A DNA stretch of 64,000 nucleotides from Methylocaldum marinum (GTDB taxonomy: Bacteria; Pseudomonadota; Gammaproteobacteria; Methylococcales; Methylococcaceae), in NCBI RefSeq assembly GCF_003584645.1, contig NZ_AP017928.1, forward strand, positions 4,974,833 through 5,038,832, in the 5' to 3' direction. Below, piece after piece: positions 34,062-41,842 of the stretch. Within the stretch, counting starts at the first letter, position 1, and each line of letters opens with the position of its first letter. A program made the position numbers and the translations under genes. The notes beneath the pieces were generated by a model. The model did no database searches and was not told where the DNA came from. It was given only the letters and a program-made list of their open reading frames with translations.

Positions 34062-35375
34062 ATGAAAACACCCCGCATCGGTTTCGTCAGCCTGGGCTGC
34101 CCCAAGGCGCTGGTAGATAGTGAACGCATTTTGACCAAGCTGCGTGCTGAAGGTTATAGCCTGGTTTCAACCTATAAGGATGCCGATCTCGTCGTCGTGA
34201 ATACCTGCGGATTCATCGACGCTGCCGTGGAGGAATCGCTGGAGGCCGTAGGCGAGGCTCTGAAAGAGAACGGCAAGGTCGTGGTGACGGGTTGCCTGGG
34301 CGTTCGCGAGAACGAAATTCGCGAACGACACCCCCAGGTGCTGAAGATTACCGGCGCTCATGCTTACGAGGAGGTCGTCGAGGCGGTGCACGAGCATTTG
34401 CCGCCGCTTCACGATCCCTTTGTCGATCTGGTGCCGCCGGAGGGTATCAGGTTAACGCCCCGTCATTATGCTTACCTGAAGATTTCCGAAGGCTGCAATC
34501 ATAGGTGCACCTTCTGCATCATTCCGAGTCTGCGCGGCGATTTGGCCAGCCGCCCAATCGGCGAGGTGATGGACGAGGCGGAGCGTCTGGTTTCAGCCGG
34601 CGTGAAGGAATTGCTCGTCGTATCGCAAGATACCAGTGCTTACGGCGTCGATTTGAAGTACCGAACCGGATTTTGGGGCGGGCGTCCGCTCAAGACCCGC
34701 TTTTATGACCTGGCCAAGGCCTTGGGAGAACTCGGAATTTGGGTGCGCATGCATTACGTCTACCCGTATCCGCATGTGGATGAAGTCGTTCCACTCATGG
34801 CCGAGGGGAAAATCCTCCCGTATCTCGATATACCGTTCCAACATGCCAGTACTCGGATTCTAAAGTCGATGAAGCGTCCGGTCGCCACAGAGGATGTCTT
34901 GGCCCGGATCGCTTTGTGGCGGAGCATCTGTCCGGAAATCGCGCTTCGCAGCACGTTTATCGTGGGATTTCCAGGGGAAACCGACGCTGATTTCGAGCAA
35001 CTGCTTGAGTTTTTGCAAGCAGCGCGACTCGACCGAGTAGGCTGTTTTACCTATTCGCCCGTCAAGGGAGCGGCCGCCAACGAGTTGCCCAATCCGGTGC
35101 CCGAGTCTGTAAAAGAGGAACGCCTGGCACGGTTCATGGGGGTTCAGGCTCGAATCAGTGCTGATAGACTACAGTCCAAGATCGGGAAGCGGGAAACTAT
35201 TTTGGTCGATGAAGTCGTGGATGAAGGGGCGGTCGCTCGAAGCCGAGCCGATGCGCCCGAGATCGATGGCCAGGTTTTTATCGACGGTGCGACCCATCTG
35301 AAAGTCGGCGACTGGGCCGAGGTGATTTTTGAAGACGCCGATGACCACGATCTATGGGCGGTTCCGGCAAGTTAG
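34062..35375 (+). CDS. rimO: Ribosomal protein S12 methylthiotransferase
   Basis: A 437-residue radical-SAM methylthiotransferase acting on Asp89 of S12. Domain order: N-terminal UPF0004 domain with Cys13, Cys49 and Cys78; radical-SAM domain with Cys145, Cys149 and Cys152 (CNHRCTFC); C-terminal TRAM domain. The open frame begins at 33978, but the family start is MKTPRIGFVSLG at 34062. Confidence 0.97.
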   Translation: MKTPRIGFVSLGCPKALVDSERILTKLRAEGYSLVSTYKDADLVVVNTCGFIDAAVEESLEAVGEALKENGKVVVTGCLGVRENEIRERHPQVLKITGAHAYEEVVEAVHEHLPPLHDPFVDLVPPEGIRLTPRHYAYLKISEGCNHRCTFCIIPSLRGDLASRPIGEVMDEAERLVSAGVKELLVVSQDTSAYGVDLKYRTGFWGGRPLKTRFYDLAKALGELGIWVRMHYVYPYPHVDEVVPLMAEGKILPYLDIPFQHASTRILKSMKRPVATEDVLARIALWRSICPEIALRSTFIVGFPGETDADFEQLLEFLQAARLDRVGCFTYSPVKGAAANELPNPVPESVKEERLARFMGVQARISADRLQSKIGKRETILVDEVVDEGAVARSRADAPEIDGQVFIDGATHLKVGDWAEVIFEDADDHDLWAVPAS

Positions 35376-35430
35376 CCCGATTGTGGGCGACTATCCCGCA
35401 CAGGATAGCCGCCCGGTTCTGTCCCTCGAG

Positions 35431-35916
35431 TCAGCCGTGATGATGTCCGCCGGGGCCGTGCACGTGCCCATGATTCAATTCATCGGTCGTGGCCTCGCGG
35501 ACTTCCGTGATTTCGACTTCGAAATTCAACGTAAGCCCTGCCATCGGATGGTTTCCGTCCAGCACCACCTCGTCGTCGTCCACGCCGATTACCGTGAGCA
35601 GCTGAAGGCCTTCCGGAGACTGCGCTTGGAACTGCATGCCCGGCAGGATTTCCTGCCCCTCTTGAAAGGCGGTTTTCGGTACAGACTGAATGAGATCGTC
35701 GTCTCGCAAGCCATACGCTTCTTCCGGTGGGATGCTGACCTTGAGTTTGTCGCCCACGGTATGACCGGATAACGCATTCTCCAGGCCGGGAATGATGTTT
35801 CCCATTCCGTGAATGTAAGCCAAAGGACCTTGATCTCTGGAGCTGTCGAGGATGTCGCCGTCATCGCTGGTGAGGGTGTAGTGGATATGAACCACTTTGC
35901 GGGGTGAGACTTGCAT
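35431..35916 (-). CDS. slyD: FKBP-type peptidyl-prolyl isomerase SlyD
   Basis: A 161-residue protein with an FKBP domain (VVHIHYTLTSDDGDILDSS), an inserted IF chaperone domain and a His-rich C-terminal tail (GHVHGPGGHHHG). SlyD folds proteins and binds nickel for hydrogenase maturation; the short His tail suggests modest metal binding. It is convergent with rimO. Confidence 0.95.
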   Translation of the reverse strand: MQVSPRKVVHIHYTLTSDDGDILDSSRDQGPLAYIHGMGNIIPGLENALSGHTVGDKLKVSIPPEEAYGLRDDDLIQSVPKTAFQEGQEILPGMQFQAQSPEGLQLLTVIGVDDDEVVLDGNHPMAGLTLNFEVEITEVREATTDELNHGHVHGPGGHHHG

Positions 35917-35997
35917 GAGTGACCCTTGCTGTAACGGTGGTTGAAATTTCCATCATATCGAGTTTTCACTACGATAGACAGCGCTTTTCCGCTTAAG

Positions 35998-36195
35998 TTA
36001 CGCGACAAAACGATAGGGCGGCTTTTGTGGCTTTTCGGCGGGCTTCGTTCTTTCCTTGAAGATGAGATACACGAAATAGCCCATGAGAGCCGTCAGCAGC
36101 CCGCATTTCACCCGAAGCAGAAAATCCAGTTTCGCTATCCACTGTGGATGTGAAAGGATGTATGTATTTATTTGGCTGAACCAGTTCTCGAGCAT
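35998..36195 (-). CDS. Small membrane protein of unknown function
   Basis: 65 residues from the ATG at 36193-36195, with AGGAG 8 nt upstream. It starts MLENWFSQINTYILSHPQWI, has one helix of about 20 hydrophobic residues (LLTALMGYFVYLIF) and ends in a Pro/Lys-rich tail. The frame is open further upstream to 36297, but the site before 36195 is much better. I do not recognise a family. Confidence 0.6.
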   Translation of the reverse strand: MLENWFSQINTYILSHPQWIAKLDFLLRVKCGLLTALMGYFVYLIFKERTKPAEKPQKPPYRFVA

Positions 36196-36473
36196 AAGCA
36201 CAACTCCTGGAAATTTCCGGTGAGTGAACTTTATTCTTAGAATCAATCTTACTTGATTGAATCCGTAATGATTCAAAAACGGTGTCGCCGGAAGCATCCG
36301 GACACCACTTTGGCCCTACGGAAGCAGAACGAGGGTTCGGCGCATTGAGTGTGCCCGCAGCGTAGGGTAACATTCCGAATTCTCCTAGGTCTAACTCATA
36401 AGATACTCCTCTGCCAATCTTCAACTTCGTCAAAAGGTTGTTCAAATTGCCGCAGCCCAAGCCGGAGGCAGCG

Positions 36474-37775
36474 GTGACCGTCAGGATTTATCCGCGATCT
36501 GAACACATGATTTCGCGCTCGATGATCAGCGATAACGCGCTTAAGGTGCTTTATCGGCTGAAGAAATCGGGGTATCAGGCTTATTTGGTCGGCGGATGCG
36601 TACGCGATCTGCTGTTGGGGCGCGAGCCGAAGGATTTCGATGTGGTAACCAGTGCCCACCCGGAACAGATCAGAGCGATTTTCCGCAATTGCCGTTTGAT
36701 CGGCCGGCGTTTTCGCCTTGCCCATGTGCATTTCGGCGAAGAAATTATCGAAGTGGCAACTTTTCGCGGGCTTGCTGGCGAGGACAGCCATGAAGGGCGT
36801 GTCATCGAGAATGGGCGCATACTGAGGGACAATGTATATGGAACCATCGAAGAAGACGCTTTCCGTCGGGATTTTACGGTCAACGCCCTGTATTACAACA
36901 TCAACGATTTTTCGGTGGTGGATTACGTCGGCGGCATGGAGGACCATAAAGCCGGTATGCTGAGACTGATCGGCGATCCGGATCAGAGGTATCGGGAAGA
37001 TCCGGTGCGGATGTTGCGGGCGCTGCGTTTCTCGGTCAAGCTCGGCTTTACCATTCATCCAAGCTGCGCCGAACCGATCAAGCGGTTTTCGAGCCTGCTC
37101 CAGGAAATTCCGCCTGCTCGCCTTTACGAGGAAGTTCTCAAGCTGTTCCTGTCCGGTTATGCGGTACAAACTTTCGAGCAGCTCCGGCATTACGGGCTGT
37201 TCGGGGTTCTGTTTCCCGAGACCGAGCGGTGTCTGGCGAAGGAACAGCAGGGATTTCCCCTGACATTCTTGGCCAAGGCCCTGGAGCGTACTGATCAAAG
37301 AGTACAGGACGGCAAACCGGTAGCGCCGTATTTTCTGTTCGCGGCCTTGTTGTGGGAGCCGGTGCGGACAGGAGCACAGGCCCGAATCGAGGCGGGGGAA
37401 AGCGATATCCTGGCCTATCAGGAAGCGGCGGGCGAGGTGGTCGCAGGCCAGGTTCGTCATACCGCCTTGCCTCGAACCGTCAGTTTGCCGGCGAGGGAAG
37501 TCTGGACCTTGCAACCGCGGTTTGAACGGATCGTCGGTTCGCGACCGTTTCGCTTGCTGAGTCACCCCCGTTTTCGGGCCGCTTACGATTTCCTGTTGCT
37601 GCGGGCCGAGGCCGGAGAGGCCGAGCCGTCACTCGCAGAGTGGTGGACTCGATTCCAGCAGGCCGATGAAGCCGAACGGCAAACCATGACCCGTCCGGGC
37701 CGGCGTCGCTCCGGCAGGTCGCGATCGCGTAAGCGCAAGTCACGAACCGCACCTCCCGCCAATGTGTCCGTCTAA
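36474..37775 (+). CDS. pcnB: Poly(A) polymerase I
   Basis: About 433 residues from a GTG at 36474 with GGAGG 5 nt upstream; a TTG at 36438 is an alternative. The class II nucleotidyltransferase core has GG (40-41) and DFD (54-56) in LVGGCVRDLLLG and PKDFDVV, then RRDFTVNALYY. The C-terminal tail is basic (RPGRRRSGRSRSRKRKSR), typical of PcnB rather than of a CCA-adding enzyme. It adds A tails that speed RNA decay. It overlaps folK by 14 bp. Confidence 0.93.
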   Translation: MTVRIYPRSEHMISRSMISDNALKVLYRLKKSGYQAYLVGGCVRDLLLGREPKDFDVVTSAHPEQIRAIFRNCRLIGRRFRLAHVHFGEEIIEVATFRGLAGEDSHEGRVIENGRILRDNVYGTIEEDAFRRDFTVNALYYNINDFSVVDYVGGMEDHKAGMLRLIGDPDQRYREDPVRMLRALRFSVKLGFTIHPSCAEPIKRFSSLLQEIPPARLYEEVLKLFLSGYAVQTFEQLRHYGLFGVLFPETERCLAKEQQGFPLTFLAKALERTDQRVQDGKPVAPYFLFAALLWEPVRTGAQARIEAGESDILAYQEAAGEVVAGQVRHTALPRTVSLPAREVWTLQPRFERIVGSRPFRLLSHPRFRAAYDFLLLRAEAGEAEPSLAEWWTRFQQADEAERQTMTRPGRRRSGRSRSRKRKSRTAPPANVSV

Positions 37776-38283
37776 TCGTCCCGAACGATTCGACAGAGTC
37801 GTGGCCTATATCGGCCTAGGTGCCAATTTGGACAATCCCGTGGAGACCATCAAGTCGGCACGTTCTGCCATCAACGAGATCGCGGGTGTTCGGGAGCTGG
37901 CCTTTTCCAGCCTTTATCGCAGCGCACCCATGGGACCCACAGATCAGCCCGATTACGTCAACGCCGTGATGTCGGTCGAGACGACTTTAAATCCTCTCGA
38001 GTTGCTGCGCGCGCTTCAAGGCATAGAGACCGCCCACGGGCGAGTCCGCAAGGGCGAGCGCTGGGGGCCGCGTACGCTGGATCTGGATATATTGCTGTAT
38101 GGGTACGAAATCCTGGAAGGCGAAGTGTTGACCGTGCCTCATGCCGGAATCGCAGAACGCGAGTTCGTGCTGTATCCTCTTATGGAGATTTCGCCCGAAC
38201 TTGATATTCCCGGTATGGGTTTGCTGGCCGAGCTGGTTCGGACCTGTCCGAAACGAGGGCTGGAGGTGATCGAGGATGTCTGA
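37762..38283 (+). CDS. folK: 2-amino-4-hydroxy-6-hydroxymethyldihydropteridine pyrophosphokinase
   Basis: A 173-residue HPPK that transfers pyrophosphate from ATP to the pterin, just before DHPS in folate synthesis. YIGLGANL, SSLYRSAPMGPTDQPDYVNAV and RWGPRTLDLDILLYG are the family signatures. It overlaps pcnB upstream and the panB remnant downstream, in the usual pcnB-folK-panB-panC order. Confidence 0.96.
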   Translation: MCPSNRPERFDRVVAYIGLGANLDNPVETIKSARSAINEIAGVRELAFSSLYRSAPMGPTDQPDYVNAVMSVETTLNPLELLRALQGIETAHGRVRKGERWGPRTLDLDILLYGYEILEGEVLTVPHAGIAEREFVLYPLMEISPELDIPGMGLLAELVRTCPKRGLEVIEDV

Positions 38284-38640
38284 GGAGGCGTGGGTCCCGA
38301 CTGTTCCGGAGCTTTCGGCAATCAAAGGCTGCGATGAACAAATCGTTGCTCTTGCCGCTTATGATGTCGGATTTGGCGGAGTCTTGGGCGAACTCGGCGT
38401 CGATCTTGTTTTGGCCGGCGGCCATTCCGGTCAGGGCTTTAACGGCCATATTACGCTTCTGTCCGACAACACGCTTGGCATCACCCCCGGAAAGCGGACA
38501 AAGTTTTCCGGGGGATTTCTTCAAGGCGCTGATGAGATTCCGGCCGCTATCCGTAATTGTGCGGATGATGTGAGACCGGGTCGGCTCCCGGCATCGGGCC
38601 GGCGTTATGGGCGGGGCTTTCGGCGGACAATTCAAGGATC
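38276..38640 (+). pseudogene. panB: panB remnant with a large internal deletion (ketopantoate hydroxymethyltransferase)
   Basis: The frame from the ATG at 38276 overlaps folK by 8 bp, where panB normally sits. Its first ~40 residues (ELSAIKGCDEQIVALAAYD, then VGFGGVLGELGVDLVL) align with the PanB N-terminus. The next part, beginning near GFNGHITLLSDNTLGITPG and running to DVRPGRLPA, aligns with the PanB C-terminus (DGQ.LV..D.LG.T.G..PKF..NF). About 150 residues between are missing, including the VGDS metal site and most of the barrel. The frame then runs on past the panC start to 38665. Full-length PanB is about 263 residues. It cannot be a working enzyme, so another route or copy must supply ketopantoate. 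Confidence 0.75.
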
Positions 38641-38643
38641 ACC

Positions 38644-39498
38644 ATGCTTGTCCTGGAATCCATAAGCGCTTTGCGCCAAACCCTGCGGGATTGGCGTTCG
38701 AAAGGCATTTCCGTGGCTTTCGTGCCGACCATGGGAAATCTGCATGCAGGGCACGTGCATCTCGTCCGTGAAGCGAAGCGGGTCGCCGACAGAGTGGTCG
38801 TCAGCGTGTTCGTGAATCCTACGCAATTCTCTCCGGGGGAGGATTTTGACGCCTATCCGCGAACGCCCGCCGAAGACGCGGAAAAGCTTCGCGGTGCGGA
38901 AACCGATCTGCTATTTATGCCTGCTGCGGCAGAACTTTATCCAAGGGGTTCGGATGCCGCGACCTTCGTTGAGGTGCCGGGGCTATCCGATGAGCTCTGT
39001 GGTCAATTCAGATCGGGGCATTTCCGAGGCGTTGCAACGGTCGTCAGCAAGTTCTTCAACCTGGTGCAGCCTGATGTCGCATTGTTCGGTGAAAAAGATT
39101 TTCAGCAGCTGATGATTATCCGCCGGGTGGTGGCGGATCTCGATTTTCCCGTACGAATCCACGCTGTCGCGACTGTCAGGGAGCCGAGCGGATTGGCGAT
39201 GAGTTCGAGAAATGCGTATCTCACGGCGGAGCAGAAGGCGCAGGCGGCCCGCTTGTACCGCTGTCTTTGCCAGGCGGCCGAGGCGATTGGCCGAGGCGAG
39301 AGAGATTTCGAGCAAATCGAACGGCAGCAGGTCGAAGCTCTGCAGGCGGCGGGGTTTCGCGCCGATTATTTCAGCATCCGGCGGGAGTCAGATCTGGCTC
39401 CTGCAGGGCAGGACGATTCAGATCTCGTAATATTGGCGGCCGCCTGGCTGGGGAAAGCTCGCTTGATCGACAATATCCGGGTGACTCGATCCCGATGA
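38644..39498 (+). CDS. panC: Pantoate-beta-alanine ligase
   Basis: A 284-residue enzyme joining pantoate and beta-alanine with ATP. PTMGNLHAGH (HxGH-like ATP site), VFVNPTQF, LFGEKDFQQL and SSRNAYL are intact, so panC looks functional although panB just before it is broken. Its last 81 bp overlap the opposite-strand cbbR gene. Confidence 0.96.
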   Translation: MLVLESISALRQTLRDWRSKGISVAFVPTMGNLHAGHVHLVREAKRVADRVVVSVFVNPTQFSPGEDFDAYPRTPAEDAEKLRGAETDLLFMPAAAELYPRGSDAATFVEVPGLSDELCGQFRSGHFRGVATVVSKFFNLVQPDVALFGEKDFQQLMIIRRVVADLDFPVRIHAVATVREPSGLAMSSRNAYLTAEQKAQAARLYRCLCQAAEAIGRGERDFEQIERQQVEALQAAGFRADYFSIRRESDLAPAGQDDSDLVILAAAWLGKARLIDNIRVTRSR

Positions 39499-40440
39499 AG
39501 CAGAACTCTGCGCGCCGCCCAGAGCGGTCTTGATGATATCGCTTCTGACGAACCGTCCGGCTTCGCTTCGGACGAATTGCTCGAACTCGCGTGCTACCGC
39601 CGACAGACGTTTGCCGGCCCGATGGACGATGTACCACTGGCGCATGATGGGAAATGATTCCGCGTCCAGAACAACCACGCGACCGTCTTCCAGCTCACGC
39701 TCCACGGTGTGTACGGAAACTATGCCGAGACCTAAGCCTTCTTCGACGCCCTGCTTGATGGCGCCGTTGGTATTCATTTCCATGCTGGCGGAAATTTGCA
39801 CGCCTTTTTCCGATAGGAAGCGCTCCACGGCGTTGCGGGTCCCGGAGCCTTGCTCCCTCATGAGAAAGGTCTCGCGATTCAGTTCGGCCAAGGGGATGCT
39901 TTTTTGGCCCGCCAAGGGGTGACGGGTCGGGGCAATGATCACCAAAGGGTTGTCCATGAATGCCTCTGCGGTTAAGTCCTGGTCCTCCGGTGGTTGCCCC
40001 ATCAAGACGATATCGGCCTCGTTGTCGTCCAGTTGCTGCAACAGGCCTTTACGGTTGGTGACTTTGAAACTGACTTTGACCTTTGGATAACGTTGGCAAA
40101 AATCAGCCAAGAGGCGAATGGCGAAATAATGGACCGTGCTGGCGACCGACACCGCCAGGCGGCCGCCTTCCGTCCCTTTCAGCTCTTCGATCAGCTGTTC
40201 CGCCTCCTCGAGTTGCAGGGAAATGGCGCGGCTCAGCCGATAGAGTTCCTCCCCGGCTCGGGTCAGGTAGATTTTTTTGCCCAGCCTCTCGAACAAAGGC
40301 AGGCCGACGACTTCCTCGAATTGCTTTATTTGCATCGAAACGGCAGGCTGGGTCAGATAAAGCTCTTCGGCCGCGCGGGTGAAGCTTAAGCGGCGCGCCA
40401 CCCTCTCGAAGACTTTCAGTTGTCGAAGTGTAATGTTCAT
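39418..40440 (-). CDS. cbbR: LysR-family regulator, CbbR type
   Basis: 340 residues from the ATG at 40438-40440 (MNITLRQLKVFE). Winged HTH at 1-60 (LTQPAVSMQIKQFE), then a substrate-binding domain from about 90 with the CbbR-like QPPEDQDL segment. CbbR proteins activate Calvin-cycle genes in response to metabolites; the divergent prkB gene supports the call. The C-terminal ~35 residues are Ser/Gly/Pro-rich and overlap panC by 81 bp, perhaps because an original stop was lost. Confidence 0.85.
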   Translation of the reverse strand: MNITLRQLKVFERVARRLSFTRAAEELYLTQPAVSMQIKQFEEVVGLPLFERLGKKIYLTRAGEELYRLSRAISLQLEEAEQLIEELKGTEGGRLAVSVASTVHYFAIRLLADFCQRYPKVKVSFKVTNRKGLLQQLDDNEADIVLMGQPPEDQDLTAEAFMDNPLVIIAPTRHPLAGQKSIPLAELNRETFLMREQGSGTRNAVERFLSEKGVQISASMEMNTNGAIKQGVEEGLGLGIVSVHTVERELEDGRVVVLDAESFPIMRQWYIVHRAGKRLSAVAREFEQFVRSEAGRFVRSDIIKTALGGAQSSASSGSSHPDIVDQASFPQPGGRQYYEI

Positions 40441-40820
40441 GTTTTCGCGCCAACACACGACCTATAAAGAATCATTTATTTTAAGAGTATGGACTTAATG
40501 GTTCTGCTTATGCAATATCCTCGGCCGGGTATCCGATTTTGATTTGGAGCATGCAACGAACGGTAGGGCAGCGCGTGGGTGTATGGCGTCTTATGCCCAT
40601 GGGGCGCGCAGGCGAATGGCCATATGAGCGGCTTCGGGGGAATTGTTGACGGTGAGGCTGTTCGTCGCGGTAGGTTTTCCCTGTGTTGTGTTATTAGTGG
40701 CGTCTTCGGTGGCCGATTACGTCAGCTTGAATGGGGTTCGAAGTGAATTTTGGCTGGTCCCGCAATCCACGGATGCGCCAGTGCGGTTAAAATAATTAAT
40801 AAGTGTGGAGGAAGCATCTC
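40441..40820. promoter_or_regulatory. Divergent regulatory region between cbbR and prkB
   Basis: A 380-bp gap. An AT-rich ATAAA-N6-TTTAT palindrome lies at 40464-40479 close to the cbbR start. A -10-like TAAAAT is at 40788-40793, with no matching -35, as expected for an activator-dependent prkB promoter. I could not find an exact CbbR motif (TNA-N7-TNA pair). The prkB ribosome site GTGGAGGAAG is at 40804-40815. Confidence 0.4.
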
Positions 40821-41699
40821 ATGTCCAAGAAGCATCCAGTCATCGCTGTTACCGGTTCGTCGGGTGCTGGAACGACTACCGTTAAACAGGCGTTCGAGCA
40901 TTTGTTCTTTCGGCTGAACATCGAGCCGGCGGTGGTGGAAGGAGACAGCTTTCACCGCTACGACCGCACCGAAATGCGTAGCCACATCAATAGAGCTCAA
41001 GCGGAGGGCCGGCATTTCAGTCACTTCGCCGTAGAGGCAAATTTGCTCGAAGAACTGGAAAATTTGTTCCGGCAATACAGTGAAACCGGCACAGGCAAGC
41101 GGCGCTACTACATCCATAACGAAGAAGAAGGCCTGCGTCTGGGGGGCTATAAACCGGGAACCTTCACACCATGGAGCGATATCTCCGAGGGTACGGATTT
41201 GCTCTTTTACGAAGGTCTGCATGGGGCGGTGAAGAACGAGTTCGTGGATATTCCCCGGTACGCGGATCTTTTGGTTGGCGTGGTCCCCATCGTCAATCTT
41301 GAATGGATTCAGAAGATCCACCGCGATACCGCCGAACGCGGTTATAAGCCGGAGGACGTCACCGACACGATTCTGCGCCGCATGTACGATTATGTGAACG
41401 TCATCACGCCTCAATTTTCTCAAACGGATATCAATTTCCAGCGGGTACCTCTGGTTGATACCTCGAATCCATTCATTGCACGGGACATCCCATCGCCGGA
41501 CGAGAGTCTCGTCATCATCCGCTTCAAGAATCCGCGCAAATTCAACGTTGACTTCCAGAATCTTTTGGCGATGATCAAGGACTCATTCATGTCCCGCTAC
41601 AATTCGATCGTAGTTCCCGGTGGCAAGATGGGGCTCGCCATGGAAATCATTTTCCGCCCCATTCTCGAACGGATGATGGAAGAGAAGGAAAAGGCCTGA
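40821..41699 (+). CDS. prkB: Phosphoribulokinase
   Basis: A 292-residue class I (proteobacterial) phosphoribulokinase that makes ribulose-1,5-bisphosphate for RuBisCO. P-loop GSSGAGTTT at 12-20; EGDSFHRYDRTEM with the catalytic Asp follows; and the HNEEEGLRLGGYKPGTFTPW loop is typical. The start is MSKKHPVIAVTG, with a strong ribosome site. No RuBisCO or other Calvin-cycle gene follows. E. coli has a PrkB of unknown role, but the adjacent CbbR supports carbon fixation. Confidence 0.94.
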   Translation: MSKKHPVIAVTGSSGAGTTTVKQAFEHLFFRLNIEPAVVEGDSFHRYDRTEMRSHINRAQAEGRHFSHFAVEANLLEELENLFRQYSETGTGKRRYYIHNEEEGLRLGGYKPGTFTPWSDISEGTDLLFYEGLHGAVKNEFVDIPRYADLLVGVVPIVNLEWIQKIHRDTAERGYKPEDVTDTILRRMYDYVNVITPQFSQTDINFQRVPLVDTSNPFIARDIPSPDESLVIIRFKNPRKFNVDFQNLLAMIKDSFMSRYNSIVVPGGKMGLAMEIIFRPILERMMEEKEKA

Positions 41700-41820
41700 T
41701 CGACTGGAGCATTTTTTGGGAATGGCTGGTGTTGCGGAGGGCTGGACGCCAGTCCCTAATACTCCGCCAGACGTCAATCCCGACAGGTGAATCGAATACG
41801 CGTCAGCGAAAGTGCGTCAG

Positions 41821-41842
41821 AGCGGCCTTTTTCAAGGCCGCT
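41821..41842. terminator. Hairpin at the prkB/uvrD convergent junction
   Basis: AGCGGCCTT (41821-41829) pairs with AAGGCCGCT (41834-41842) around a 4-nt loop, overlapping the uvrD stop codon (41832-41834). No T-run follows on either strand, so termination would be weak or Rho-assisted. Confidence 0.4.
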
